Assembly (NCBI RefSeq): GCF_021117365.1
Contig: NZ_CP088262.1
Coordinates: 1,488,001-1,552,000, forward strand
Length of the DNA: 64,000 bases
Origin: Nocardioides sp. cx-173
GTDB lineage: Bacteria > Actinomycetota > Actinomycetes > Propionibacteriales > Nocardioidaceae
Direction: 5' to 3'
The notes under the pieces were generated by a model. That model did not search any database. It was not told the origin of the DNA and saw only the letters and a list, made by a program, of their open reading frames with translations. Positions 34,337-43,709 of this stretch are shown piece by piece. The first letter of the stretch is position 1. Each line of letters starts with the position of its first letter. The position numbers were made by a program, and so were the translations under genes.

Positions 34337-35773
34337 ATGGCCGACCAGACCTTCCGCAACGTCATCAACGGCGAGCTCGTCGACAGCGCGTCGGGCGAGA
34401 CCTACGACATCGTCGACCCGACCACCGGGGAGGTCTACGCGCAGGCGCCGAAGTCCGGCGCCGAGGACGTCGACCGCGCGTACGCCGCCGCGGCGGACGC
34501 GTTCCCCGGCTGGCGCGACGCCACCCCGCAGGACCGCTCCAACGCGCTGCTCAAGATCGCGACGGCGATCGAGGCGCGCGTGGAGGAGATCAACGCGGTC
34601 GAGTGCAAGGACACCGGCAAGCCGCTCGGGCTGACCATGGACGAGGAGATGCCCTACGCCTCGGACCACTTCAAGTTCTTCGCGGGCGCCGCTCGGGTCC
34701 TCGAGGGTCGCTCGGCCGGCGAGTACCTCGCCGACCACACGTCCTGGGTCCGCCGCGAGCCGGTCGGGGTCGTCGGGCAGGTGACGCCCTGGAACTACCC
34801 GCTCCTGATGATGATCTGGAAGATCGCCCCCGCGCTCGCCGGCGGCAACACCATCGTGCTCAAGCCCAGCGACACGACTCCCGCGAGCTCGACGCTGCTG
34901 GCCGAGCTCGCGCAGGAGTTCCTACCTCCCGGCGTCCTGAACGTGGTCTGCGGCGACCGCGACACCGGACGCGCGCTGGTCGAGCACCCGACCCCGCAGA
35001 TGGTGGCCATCACCGGCTCGGTGCGTGCCGGCATGGAGGTCGCCGCGTCCGCGGCCACCGACCTCAAGCGGGTCCACCTCGAGCTCGGCGGCAAGGCACC
35101 CTGCATCGTCTTCGACGACGCCGACGTCGCGAAGGCCGCCGAGGGCATCGCGGGCGCCGGCCTCTTCAACGGCGGCCAGGACTGCACCGCCGCCACCCGG
35201 GTGCTGGTCGCGCCCGGCATCCACGACGAGTTCGTCGCCGCGCTGACCGAGGCGGCCAAGGGCATGCCGACCGGGATGCCCGACGCCGAGGACACCTACT
35301 ACGGCCCGCTCAACAACGCCGACCAGCTCGCCCGCGTCACCGGCATGGTCGACCGCCTGCCCGACCACGCCACGCTCCAGACCGGCGGCGCCCGCCAGGG
35401 GAGCGCGGGCTACTTCTACGAGCCCACCGTCGTCTCCGGCCTGCGCCAGGACGACGAGCAGATCCAGTCCGAGATCTTCGGCCCGGTGATGACCGTCCAG
35501 AAGTTCGCCGACGAGGCCGAGGCGCTGCGCTGGGCCAACGGCGTCGAATACGGCCTCTCCTCCAGCGTCTGGACCCGTGACCACGCCCGCGCCATGCGGA
35601 TGTCCAAGGGCCTGGACTTCGGCGTCGTCTGGATCAACACCCACATCCCCTTCATCTCCGAGATGCCCCACGGCGGCTTCAAGCACTCCGGCTACGGCAA
35701 GGACCTCTCGATGTACGGCCTCGAGGACTACACGCGCATCAAGCACGTGATGTCGTACATCGGTCAGGACTGA
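34337..35773 (+). CDS. gamma-aminobutyraldehyde dehydrogenase
   Basis: A 478-aa NAD-dependent aldehyde dehydrogenase (PatD/PuuC role): 4-aminobutanal to GABA. It has TPWNYPLLMMIWKIAPALAGGN, the general-base Glu in HLELGGKAP and the catalytic Cys in NGGQDCTAATRVLV, the last being characteristic of aminobutyraldehyde/betaine-aldehyde-like enzymes. The C-terminal NTHIPFISEMPHGGFKHSGYGKDLSMYGLEDYTRIKHV also fits. It completes the putrescine-to-GABA route with the oxidase or aminotransferase. The saccharopine-dehydrogenase-like gene begins one base after its stop. Confidence 0.9.
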   Translation: MADQTFRNVINGELVDSASGETYDIVDPTTGEVYAQAPKSGAEDVDRAYAAAADAFPGWRDATPQDRSNALLKIATAIEARVEEINAVECKDTGKPLGLTMDEEMPYASDHFKFFAGAARVLEGRSAGEYLADHTSWVRREPVGVVGQVTPWNYPLLMMIWKIAPALAGGNTIVLKPSDTTPASSTLLAELAQEFLPPGVLNVVCGDRDTGRALVEHPTPQMVAITGSVRAGMEVAASAATDLKRVHLELGGKAPCIVFDDADVAKAAEGIAGAGLFNGGQDCTAATRVLVAPGIHDEFVAALTEAAKGMPTGMPDAEDTYYGPLNNADQLARVTGMVDRLPDHATLQTGGARQGSAGYFYEPTVVSGLRQDDEQIQSEIFGPVMTVQKFADEAEALRWANGVEYGLSSSVWTRDHARAMRMSKGLDFGVVWINTHIPFISEMPHGGFKHSGYGKDLSMYGLEDYTRIKHVMSYIGQD

Positions 35774-35774
35774 C

Positions 35775-36995
35775 GTGCGGATCCTGCTGGTCGGCGCGGG
35801 CGGCGTCGGCGCGGCCTTCACGGCGATCGCCGCGCGGCGCGACTTCTTCGAAGCGATCGTGGTCGCCGACTACGACGAGGCCAAGGCGGCGAAGGCGGCC
35901 GCGATCGACCCTCGCTACGCCGCCGCCCGCATCGACGCCTCCGACGCGGGCTCGGTCACGGCGCTGTGCCGCGAGCACCGGATCACCCACGTGATGAACG
36001 CTGTCGACCCGGTCTTCGACATGCCGACCTTCCACGGCGCCTTCCAGGCCGGCGCCGACTACCTGGACATGGCGATGTCGCTGTCCAAGCCGCACCCCGA
36101 GTCGCCGTACGAGCGATGCGGCGTCAAACTCGGCGACGAGCAGTTCGCCGCCGCCGACACCTGGGCGCAGGCCGGGCGCCTGGCCCTGGTCGGGATGGGC
36201 GTCGAGCCCGGCCTCTCCGACGTGTTCGCGCGGTACGCCGCCGACCACCTCTTCAGCGAGATCGACGAGCTCGGCACCCGCGACGGCGCCAACCTGGTGG
36301 TCACCGACGACGACGGCAACGAGGTCTTCGCGCCGTCGTTCTCGATGTGGACCACGATCGAGGAGTGCCTCAACCCGCCCGTGGTCTGGGAGGACGGCGA
36401 GTGGCACACGACCGCGCCGTTCAGCGAGCCGGAGATCTTCGACTTCCCCGAGGGCATCGGGCCGGTCGAGTGCGTCAACGTGGAGCACGAGGAGGTGCTC
36501 CTGATGCCGCGCTGGGTCGACTGCAGGCGCGCGACCTTCAAGTACGGGCTGGGCGAGCCGTTCATCAACATCCTCAAGGTGCTGCACACCCTCGGCCTCG
36601 ACAGCACCGAGAAGGTGCGCGTCAAGGCCGGCGACGGGCTCTGTGAGGTCAGCCCCCGCGACGTGGTGGCCGCCGTGCTGCCCGACCCCGCCACCGTCGG
36701 CCCGCGCATGAGGGGCAAGACCTGCGCCGGCCTGTGGGTGACCGGCAAGGACAAGCAGGGCCAGCCCCGCTCGACGTACCTGTATCACGTGGTCGACAAC
36801 CAGGACACGATGCGCGACTACGGCCACCAGTGCGTGGTCTGGCAGACGGCGATCAACCCGGTCGTCGCCCTCGAGCTCCTCGCCCGCGGCACCTGGAGCG
36901 GCGCCGGAGTCCTCGGCCCGGAGGCCTTCGACGCGGTGCCGTTCCTCGACCTGCTCACCGAGTACGGCAGCCCGTGGGGGATCAAGGAGCTCTAG
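35775..36995 (+). CDS. saccharopine dehydrogenase family protein
   Basis: A 406-aa NAD(P)-binding oxidoreductase. The Rossmann motif is MRILLVGAGGVGAAFTAIA at the N-terminus, and HVMNAVDPVFDMPTFHGAFQAGADYLDMAMS follows as in saccharopine and carboxyspermidine dehydrogenases. The C-terminal half forms the catalytic alpha/beta domain. It directly follows the aminobutyraldehyde dehydrogenase (one-base gap), so a role in polyamine or lysine interconversion is likely, such as forming or splitting an imine-linked adduct. The exact reaction is not readable. The start is GTG with no clear ribosome site, consistent with coupling. Confidence 0.82.
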   Translation: MRILLVGAGGVGAAFTAIAARRDFFEAIVVADYDEAKAAKAAAIDPRYAAARIDASDAGSVTALCREHRITHVMNAVDPVFDMPTFHGAFQAGADYLDMAMSLSKPHPESPYERCGVKLGDEQFAAADTWAQAGRLALVGMGVEPGLSDVFARYAADHLFSEIDELGTRDGANLVVTDDDGNEVFAPSFSMWTTIEECLNPPVVWEDGEWHTTAPFSEPEIFDFPEGIGPVECVNVEHEEVLLMPRWVDCRRATFKYGLGEPFINILKVLHTLGLDSTEKVRVKAGDGLCEVSPRDVVAAVLPDPATVGPRMRGKTCAGLWVTGKDKQGQPRSTYLYHVVDNQDTMRDYGHQCVVWQTAINPVVALELLARGTWSGAGVLGPEAFDAVPFLDLLTEYGSPWGIKEL

Positions 36996-36996
36996 C

Positions 36997-37728
36997 TCAG
37001 CGCATCTGGTTCAGGTCGGCGGGCGAGGCGATCCCGTCGATCCGGGCGCTGTCGGACCTCTGCCAGATCCACCAGTCCCGAGAGGGGCGCGCGCCCAGGC
37101 TGCGTACCCACTGGCGGCGGTCGAGGTCGTCGGCGATCGCGTAGCGCTCCTCGAGGTCCGGGTGGAGGTAGACGACCATCCGCTTCCCGGTGCGCGCCTC
37201 GACGGTGTCGATGAACGAGCGCAGCTCGACGAGCAGCTCCTCGCGGGGCGGGCCCGGGTCGCAGTTGCCGATGAGCTCCACGTCGACGGCCGGCGGCATC
37301 GTCGTCCGATCGCCGATGACCGACAGGAAGTGCGCAGCCTGCGGGGCGCCCGGGGCGCAGAGCGTGAAGTAGTGGTAGCCGCCGGCTCGCAGGCCGGCGC
37401 GCAACGCCCGAGGCAGGCTCTCGGCGAAGCGCGGGTCGATGAAGCCGGTGCCCTCGGAGGCCTTGAGATAGGCGAAGGAGATCCCGTCGGCACGCACCCG
37501 CGGCCAATCGACGACCCCCTTGTGGTGGGAGACGTCCACCCCCAGCGTCGGACGTCGGGGGGACTCGGGGGTCGCCGTGGTCGGGGGCGGCGTGGTCGGG
37601 CTGGGCGGCGGCGGTGGCGTGGCCGACACGGTGGGCGACGGCGCCGTGCGCTCCTCGTCGGCCGGGGCGGGCCCGCCGCACCCCGCCACGAGCAGCAGGA
37701 CGGCGATACCCACGAGCGACCTGCGCAT
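36997..37728 (-). CDS. GH25 lysozyme-like lipoprotein
   Basis: A 243-aa exported protein. The signal peptide MRRSLVGIAVLLLVAGC gives a lipobox (VAGC, Cys17), followed by a Pro/Thr-rich linker (about 25-60) and a glycoside hydrolase 25 domain: LGVDVSHHKGVVDW (catalytic Asp), AYLKASEGTGFIDPRF, and the DxE pair in PAVDVELIG. It would cut peptidoglycan at the cell surface. The ATG at 37728 is supported by the signal peptide and by TACGGT seven bases upstream on the minus strand; the longer frame would need a TTG start. It converges with the saccharopine-dehydrogenase-like gene, with one base between stops. Confidence 0.88.
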   Translation of the reverse strand: MRRSLVGIAVLLLVAGCGGPAPADEERTAPSPTVSATPPPPPSPTTPPPTTATPESPRRPTLGVDVSHHKGVVDWPRVRADGISFAYLKASEGTGFIDPRFAESLPRALRAGLRAGGYHYFTLCAPGAPQAAHFLSVIGDRTTMPPAVDVELIGNCDPGPPREELLVELRSFIDTVEARTGKRMVVYLHPDLEERYAIADDLDRRQWVRSLGARPSRDWWIWQRSDSARIDGIASPADLNQMR

Positions 37729-37819
37729 GAGCCGCACCGTAGCCCGCGCTCGTCGCCTCCTCCGGATCCGGGTCCGTACCTTGGTCGCCTCCGCCAAAGC
37801 GACGCGCCGGTGGCTGCCC

Positions 37820-37825
37820 TACGTT
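37820..37825 (+). promoter_or_regulatory. -10 box TACGTT, leaderless promoter for amidohydrolase
   Basis: TACGTT, six bases (GGTCCG), then the GTG at 37832. Confidence 0.55.
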
Positions 37826-37831
37826 GGTCCG

Positions 37832-39301
37832 GTGAGCTCTTCCGTACTCCTGACCGGTGGCACCGTCGTCGACCCGGAGAGCGGGTCGATGTCCGTGCAG
37901 GACGTGCTCGTCCGTGACGGCGTGGTGGCCGAGCTCGGCGACGTGACGGCGCCCGAGGGAGCAGACGTCCTCGACGTGTCCGGCCTCGTCGTCGGCCCGG
38001 GCTTCGTGGACCTGCACAGCCACGTGCACTCGGTCGCCGGCCAGCGGCTGCAGGCGTACGACGGCGTCACCACCGCCCTCGACCTGGAGGCTGGCCTGAT
38101 CCCGGTCGAGCGCGGCTACGCGGAGGCCGCGGCCGCGGGACGCCCGCTGCACTACGGGTTCTCCGCGTCGTGGGGCGGGGCTCGGGCGAAGGTGCTGCTC
38201 GGTGTCGAGCCCGACGCCACGATGGCCACCGGCCTGTCGGTCCTCGGCAACCCGGGATGGCAGCGCTCGTCGACCCCGCGCGAGCTGGCCGACAGCCTGG
38301 CGCTGATGGAGCGCGAGCTCGGTGCGGGCGCGCTCGGCATCGGCATCCTCCTCGGCTACGCGCCGCGGCTCGACCCGGCCGAGTACCTCGCGGTCGCGCG
38401 CCTCGCGGCCGCCGCCGGCCGACCGACGTACACGCATGTCCGGGAGCTCGTCGAGGCCGACCCGAGCACCCCGATCGACGGCTCCGAGGAGGTCGTGCGC
38501 GCGGCCGCCGAGACCGGCGCCGCGATGCACCACTGCCACGTCAACAGCACCTCGCGCCGCCATGTCGACCGGGTGCTCGGGATGCTCGACAAGTCCCGCG
38601 CGGAGGGGTCGCGGGTCACCGTGGAGGCCTACCCGTACGGCGCCGGCTCGACGGCCATCGGCGCGGCGTTCCTCGAGCCGTCGCTGCTCGGTCGCTGGGA
38701 CATCGGCCCGTCGAGCCTGGTCATGGTCGGCACCGGCGAGCGCATCCGGGACGAGCGGCGCCTGCGTGAGCTGCGCGCGGACTCGCCGGGGGAGACCTGC
38801 ATCATCGAGTTCCTCGACGAGACCGACCCGGCGGACGCGGCGCTGCTCCGCCGCTCGCTCGAGCACCCCGACGCGATGGTCGCCAGCGACGCCATGCCGG
38901 TCACCTGGGACGACGGTTCCTACGACACCCGGGACTGGCCGCTGCCGCCGGGCGGCACGACGCACCCGCGCACGGCCGGAACGTTCCTGCGCGCGATCCG
39001 GATGATGGTGCGCGAGGAGGGCGCCTGGACCTGGCCGGAGGCGTTCCGCCGCTGCTCCTACCTCCCCGCCCAGGTCCTCGCCGAGACCACCGACGCCATG
39101 CACGGCAAGGGCCGCCTCGCCGTCGGCTCGGACGCCGACCTCGTCGTCCTCGACCCCGACGCCGTGACCGACCGGGCGACGTACACCGACCCCACCCGGC
39201 CCTCCGTGGGCGTCCGCCACCTGCTCGTCGCCGGCCGCCTGCTCATCCGTGACGGCGCCCTCGACACCCAGGCCTACCCCGGCCGCCCCATCCGCGCCTG
39301 A
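37832..39301 (+). CDS. amidohydrolase, D-aminoacylase-like
   Basis: A 489-aa metal-dependent hydrolase. The first metal site is FVDLHSHVHSV (HxH), later ligands are in YTHVRELVEAD and HHCHVNST, and the catalytic Asp lies in the MVASDAMP segment. Domain layout is a small beta sandwich made of both termini (LLTGGTVVDPESG and GSDADLVVLDPDAV) around a TIM barrel. This matches D-aminoacylase/N-acyl-D-amino-acid deacylase and related amidohydrolases. The substrate is unknown. The GTG start is supported by the leaderless promoter. Confidence 0.85.
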   Translation: MSSSVLLTGGTVVDPESGSMSVQDVLVRDGVVAELGDVTAPEGADVLDVSGLVVGPGFVDLHSHVHSVAGQRLQAYDGVTTALDLEAGLIPVERGYAEAAAAGRPLHYGFSASWGGARAKVLLGVEPDATMATGLSVLGNPGWQRSSTPRELADSLALMERELGAGALGIGILLGYAPRLDPAEYLAVARLAAAAGRPTYTHVRELVEADPSTPIDGSEEVVRAAAETGAAMHHCHVNSTSRRHVDRVLGMLDKSRAEGSRVTVEAYPYGAGSTAIGAAFLEPSLLGRWDIGPSSLVMVGTGERIRDERRLRELRADSPGETCIIEFLDETDPADAALLRRSLEHPDAMVASDAMPVTWDDGSYDTRDWPLPPGGTTHPRTAGTFLRAIRMMVREEGAWTWPEAFRRCSYLPAQVLAETTDAMHGKGRLAVGSDADLVVLDPDAVTDRATYTDPTRPSVGVRHLLVAGRLLIRDGALDTQAYPGRPIRA

Positions 39302-39364
39302 GGGCCGCGCGCCGGACGTAATCCACGCGACGGCTGTCGGTGCCGCCGCGTAGCGTCATCCCTG

Positions 39365-42300
39365 ATGACCACGACTCTCGGCGACCGCCCCACCCTCACC
39401 CCGGCCGAGCGCCCCGCACCGGGGGTCACCGTCGACTGGCGCCGCCTGCGCGGACCGGTCGCCATCTGGGCGCTGTCGGCCTGCGCCGTGGCCGCCGTGG
39501 GCACCTCGCTGGGCTCGTTCGTCGCCGGCCTGCTCGCCGAGGACGCCTCCAGCCGGCTCATCGCCGTGCTCGCGCTCTGTGTGGTGGGTGCCGCGGTGCT
39601 CGACACGCTGGCACGCACGCTGTGGGCCGGCGTCGTCGACCGGGCCGAGGGGCGGCTGCGCGCCGACCTGCTCGACGCCGCGATGCACCAGCCGCTGTCG
39701 GCGCTGACCGAGCAGGCCGTGGGGGAGGTGCTCGACCGCGTCGACGACGACACCCACGAGGTCGGCACGCTGCTGCGCCAAGGCGCCTGGATGGCGATCC
39801 GTACGACGCTCGCCGCGGGCCCCCTGTGGATCGTGGCCGGCGTGACCTGGTGGCCGGCGTTCATCCTCTTCCCGATCACCGGGTGGGCGGCGCTGGCCGT
39901 GGTCCGCCCGATGCTGCCGGAGATCTCCCGGCGCAAGGTGATCGAGGAGGCCGCCTGGACCGACCACGCGGCCGCGCTCGAGGAGGGCATCGCCGGGCGC
40001 GACGACATGCGGGCCAGCGGCGGACAGGCCCACGTGCTGCGCCGCTGCACCGAGCTCGCCGCTCGCGTGCATGAGCTGTTCGACGCCGTGCTCCGGGTCG
40101 AGGCACGCGTGACGCGCCGCACCGGCACCATGCTCCACGCCGTCCTCGCCGCCACCGCGGTCCTCGGCGTCGCGCTGGTCACCACCGACCACCTCGACAC
40201 CTCGTCGCTGGTCACGCTGTTCCTGGTGACGACGATGTTCGTCGGCCAGGTCGACCAGCTCGCCCGCCACCTGCCGGATCTTCAGGCCGGCTTCGGCGCC
40301 GTGCTCCGCCTGCGCGGGCTGCTCGGCTCCGAGCGCGAGCCCACCGACGGCGCGCCGGTCCCCACCGGGCGCCTCGACATCCACTTCTCCGACCTGCACT
40401 TCGCCTACGACGAGGGGCGGTTCGCGCTGCGCGGCGTCGAGCTCGCGGTCCCCGCCGGCACCACCTGCGCGCTCGTCGGGCGCACCGGCTCCGGCAAGTC
40501 GACGCTCGCCGCGCTGCTCTCGCGGGCGGTCGAGCCCGAGCGCGGCACGGTCCTGCTCGGCGGCGTCGACGTGCTCGACCTGGAGCTGCAGTCGCTGCGC
40601 TCCGCCGTCGGCGTCGTCACCCAGCGCACCGAGATCCTGGCCGGCACGCTCGCGGAGAACATCGCGCTCTTCGAGGACCTCCCGCGTCAGCGGATCACCG
40701 CCGCGGTGGTGGAGCTGGGTCTGGACGACTGGGTCGCCGGGCTCTCCGACGGCCTCGACACGCTGCTCGGCCCCGGCGGCACGACGCTGTCGGCGGGGGA
40801 GGAGCAGCTGGTCGCGTTCGCCCGGCTGCTCGTGCGCGACGTCAGCGTCGTCGTGCTCGACGAGGCTACGGCCCGGATGGACCCGGTCACCGAGGCCAAC
40901 GTCGTCCGCGCCGCCGACCGCCTGCTCGCCGGCCGCACCGGCCTCCTGGTCGCCCACCGGCTCTCCACCACCGAGCGTGCGCAGCAGGTCGCGGTCCTCG
41001 ACGGTGGCCGCGTGGTCCAGCGCGGCCCGCGCGCGCGGCTCGCCACGACGCCCGGCCCGTTCCGCTCGCTGCTGGAGGCCTCCGCCGAGGAGGACCGCGC
41101 CCTGCCGTTCGAGTCCGCCTCGAGCCAGGTCGGCACCGCGCGTCGGGTGGGGGAGCCGCCGGCGCAGCCGGTCATGGAGCCCGTCCCGAGCCTGGCCCGC
41201 GCCACCAGCTCCGCCCTGTGGATCGAGCCCCAGTGGGGCGCCCTGAGCATCGTGATCTTCCTGGCCTCCGCGCTGTGCGGCGCGTTCGGTGCCATCACCG
41301 GCTGGATCTGGGGACACCTCGTCGTCGCGCTGCAGCGCGGGGAGACCCCGACCATGCTCACGATGTACGTCGTGGTGTCGCTGATCGCCTCGCCCCTGCT
41401 GCTGGCCGAGGCCATCCGTCTCTACCCGCGCTGGTGGGTCGCGGTCATGCTCCGGGTGCGCATGGTCGTCCTCGCTGGCCAGACCGACCAGCGCCGCCTG
41501 CGCCGTACGCCGCCGGGCGAGGTCGTGGCCCGCACCATGGACGCCGACCGGCTGGCGCGCTACACCGACCGGTGGGTCGACTTCATCAACGGCCTCGCGA
41601 TCGCCGCCGTGACCGCCATCCTCGCCCAGAGCTGGCTGGCCGGCGGGGTGCTGCTCGCCGTCATGGTCGCCTCCGCACTCGCCTCCTCGCTGGGCCGGCC
41701 GCTCGCCGGCCGCTCGGCCGCCGCGTCCGCCGCGGCGCGGGCGCAGTTCGGCCGCTCGCTGGTCTCGGCGCTCGACTCCGTACGCACCGTCAAGCTCGCA
41801 GCGTCCACCCCCAGCGTCCACTCCCACCTGCGCGAGGTCGACTCCGGCCGCGTCGACGCCGCCGTACGCGAGCACCGCGTCCAGGCCATGCTCGACGGGG
41901 TGCCGATCGTGATGGTCCAGTGTGGCGTCGTGGCCGCCTGGGGCGTCATGGTCGCCGGCGGCTGGGGCCTGGCCACGGCGCTGCTGGTGGCCGGCGCGGT
42001 CAACGGCTTCGACTGGTTCGGCCGGGTCGCCGGCGCGATCGTCACCGAGGCCCCCGGCACCCGCGCCTGGATGCAGACCACCAGCCGGCTCGGCGGCGGC
42101 GGCGACCTGATGCACCTGCCCGAGGGCATCGACCTGGTCCACGGCCACGCCCCGGCGCCCGTGCCCGGCCCCCGCGACCCGCTGCACACCCTCGAGCTGG
42201 TGGGCGTCTCCGCCATCCACGACGACGGCACCATCGGCGTCAGCGACGTCGACCTCACGGTCGGCTCCCGCGAGCTCGTCCTGCTGCTGGGCCAGGTCGG

Positions 42301-42865
42301 CTCCGGCAAGTCCAGCCTGCTCGCGACGCTGGCCGGGTTGGTCACCAGCACCGGCGAGATCCGCTGGAACGGCGTCCGCGTCGAGGACCCCGAGACCTTC
42401 CTGCGGCCCGGGCGGGTCGCCCACGTCGCCCAGGTCCCGCGGGTCCTGTCGGGCACCTTCACCGACAACGTCCGCCTCGACCACCCCGAGCGCGAGGTGC
42501 TGCCCGCCCTGGAGGCCGCTCGGATGCTGCCCGACGTCGAGGCCGCGGGGGGCCCCGACTCGCTCGTCGGTCACCGCGGCGTCCGGCTCTCCGGCGGTCA
42601 GGTCCAGCGCCTGGCCCTAGCGCGCGGCCTCGCCGCCGACACCGAACTCCTGCTCGCCGACGACGTCTCGTCCGCCCTCGACGCCGCCACCGAGATCGAG
42701 CTCTGGTCGGCCCTCCGGGCCCGTGGCGCCACGGTCATCGGCGCCACGAGCAAGCGCGCCGCGCTCGCCCAGGCCGACCGCGTCGTCGTCCTGGCCGAGG
42801 GCCGCGTCGCGGCCGTCGGGCCGTGGGCCGAGCTGGCGCCCACGTGGGGGCACCTGGCGGGGTGA
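39365..42865 (+). CDS. fused ABC exporter with two membrane and two ATPase domains
   Basis: A 1166-aa polypeptide arranged TMD-NBD-TMD-NBD. NBD1 has Walker A GRTGSGKST, a degenerate signature LSAGEEQ, Walker B VVVLDEATA with catalytic Glu, and H-loop AHRLST. NBD2 has Walker A GQVGSGKSS, a canonical signature LSGGQVQ, Walker B LLLADDVSS with Asp in place of the catalytic Glu, and no H-loop His (GATSKR). Thus one composite site is canonical (NBD1 Walker with NBD2 signature) and the other degenerate, as in asymmetric heterodimeric exporters. The cargo is unknown. TAGCGT lies eight bases before the ATG. Confidence 0.92.
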   Translation: MTTTLGDRPTLTPAERPAPGVTVDWRRLRGPVAIWALSACAVAAVGTSLGSFVAGLLAEDASSRLIAVLALCVVGAAVLDTLARTLWAGVVDRAEGRLRADLLDAAMHQPLSALTEQAVGEVLDRVDDDTHEVGTLLRQGAWMAIRTTLAAGPLWIVAGVTWWPAFILFPITGWAALAVVRPMLPEISRRKVIEEAAWTDHAAALEEGIAGRDDMRASGGQAHVLRRCTELAARVHELFDAVLRVEARVTRRTGTMLHAVLAATAVLGVALVTTDHLDTSSLVTLFLVTTMFVGQVDQLARHLPDLQAGFGAVLRLRGLLGSEREPTDGAPVPTGRLDIHFSDLHFAYDEGRFALRGVELAVPAGTTCALVGRTGSGKSTLAALLSRAVEPERGTVLLGGVDVLDLELQSLRSAVGVVTQRTEILAGTLAENIALFEDLPRQRITAAVVELGLDDWVAGLSDGLDTLLGPGGTTLSAGEEQLVAFARLLVRDVSVVVLDEATARMDPVTEANVVRAADRLLAGRTGLLVAHRLSTTERAQQVAVLDGGRVVQRGPRARLATTPGPFRSLLEASAEEDRALPFESASSQVGTARRVGEPPAQPVMEPVPSLARATSSALWIEPQWGALSIVIFLASALCGAFGAITGWIWGHLVVALQRGETPTMLTMYVVVSLIASPLLLAEAIRLYPRWWVAVMLRVRMVVLAGQTDQRRLRRTPPGEVVARTMDADRLARYTDRWVDFINGLAIAAVTAILAQSWLAGGVLLAVMVASALASSLGRPLAGRSAAASAAARAQFGRSLVSALDSVRTVKLAASTPSVHSHLREVDSGRVDAAVREHRVQAMLDGVPIVMVQCGVVAAWGVMVAGGWGLATALLVAGAVNGFDWFGRVAGAIVTEAPGTRAWMQTTSRLGGGGDLMHLPEGIDLVHGHAPAPVPGPRDPLHTLELVGVSAIHDDGTIGVSDVDLTVGSRELVLLLGQVGSGKSSLLATLAGLVTSTGEIRWNGVRVEDPETFLRPGRVAHVAQVPRVLSGTFTDNVRLDHPEREVLPALEAARMLPDVEAAGGPDSLVGHRGVRLSGGQVQRLALARGLAADTELLLADDVSSALDAATEIELWSALRARGATVIGATSKRAALAQADRVVVLAEGRVAAVGPWAELAPTWGHLAG

Positions 42866-42901
42866 GGCCGGCGCCGCCCTCCGGATACGGTGCCAGCCAC
42901 C

Positions 42902-43705
42902 ATGACCGGAGCGACGACGTACGAGGCGCCCATCGCTGTGCGTCGGGCGGTGGCATGGGAGCCCACTGGACGGACCTGGCTGGCGTTCGCCTCGGTCCCG
43001 TTGATGTGGGCCTGCTACTGGGGCGAGTCCGAGCTGGGTGATCGGGCCTTGTCGCTCGTGGTCTTCCTCGTGGGCGGCTGCCTGCTCGTGGCCACCGTCC
43101 TGCCGTTGCTGGCGACCCGCGCGGAAGGGCGCGGCCTCGCGGGCCTGGGGATCACCGGACACCGGTGGCGGTGGGCGCTGCTGGTCGCGCTCGTCTCCCT
43201 GGGCAGTCTGCCTGCTCTTCTCCAGCGCGCAGACACCGCGGGGCTCGACCCGTCCGTCCACCTGCTCTACAACCTCACGGTGCTGTGGGAGCCGCTGTTC
43301 CTCTTCGGCTGGCTGCAGCTCTCCTTCGAGCGGGCCTTCGGGTTCGCGGCCGCCCCGGTGCTCACCGCCGTCGCCTTCGGGGCCTACCACCTCGGCTCGG
43401 TGCCGGTGGGCACCGCCGCCGGGTTCGCCGCCTTCGGGCTGGCCCTGGGAGTGCTCTTCGCGCTCACGAACAACCTGCTGTCCATGTGGCCCCTGACGTG
43501 GGCGATCAGCTCCGGAATCGGCAGCATCGACGCCGGCCTGACGTTCGGCTGGGGCGCGGTGGCCGCCGGAGTCCTCGTGCTCCTCGTCCAACTGGTGTTG
43601 CTCGCGGTCTTTGCCGCGGCGTCGTCTGGCGGGGCAGGTGCCCGGTCCCGAACGCCGTACGGACGGCGGAGGAGACCCCACCGTCCGTACGACGTCACGC
43701 GCTGA
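42902..43705 (+). CDS. CPBP/CAAX-protease-like membrane protein
   Basis: A 267-aa membrane protein with about seven helices. WEPLFLFGWLQ corresponds to the CPBP motif EExxxRG and FGAYHLG to the FxxxH motif, but the second Glu of the first motif is Pro and the Arg is not at the usual place. It may be a degenerate, possibly non-proteolytic member. The ATG at 42902 is used; an in-frame GTG lies at 42890. It ends in an Arg-rich tail whose codons form the hairpin at 43656-43691, and it converges with the secreted amidase gene. Confidence 0.6.
   Translation: MTGATTYEAPIAVRRAVAWEPTGRTWLAFASVPLMWACYWGESELGDRALSLVVFLVGGCLLVATVLPLLATRAEGRGLAGLGITGHRWRWALLVALVSLGSLPALLQRADTAGLDPSVHLLYNLTVLWEPLFLFGWLQLSFERAFGFAAAPVLTAVAFGAYHLGSVPVGTAAGFAAFGLALGVLFALTNNLLSMWPLTWAISSGIGSIDAGLTFGWGAVAAGVLVLLVQLVLLAVFAAASSGGAGARSRTPYGRRRRPHRPYDVTR
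43656..43691 (+). terminator. hairpin at the 3' end of the CPBP-like gene
   Basis: CGTACGGACGG (43656-43666) pairs perfectly with CCGTCCGTACG (43681-43691) around a 14-base loop. It lies inside the last codons of the CPBP-like gene and 19 bases before the convergent amidase stop, so it may end transcription from either side. Confidence 0.5.
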
Positions 43706-43709
43706 GGCC

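Noticed and set aside
39356..42574. 1072-codon leftward open frame opposite the ABC exporter
   Set aside because: Low-complexity Gly/Ala/Asp/Arg composition, no motifs, and fully antisense to an intact transporter gene.
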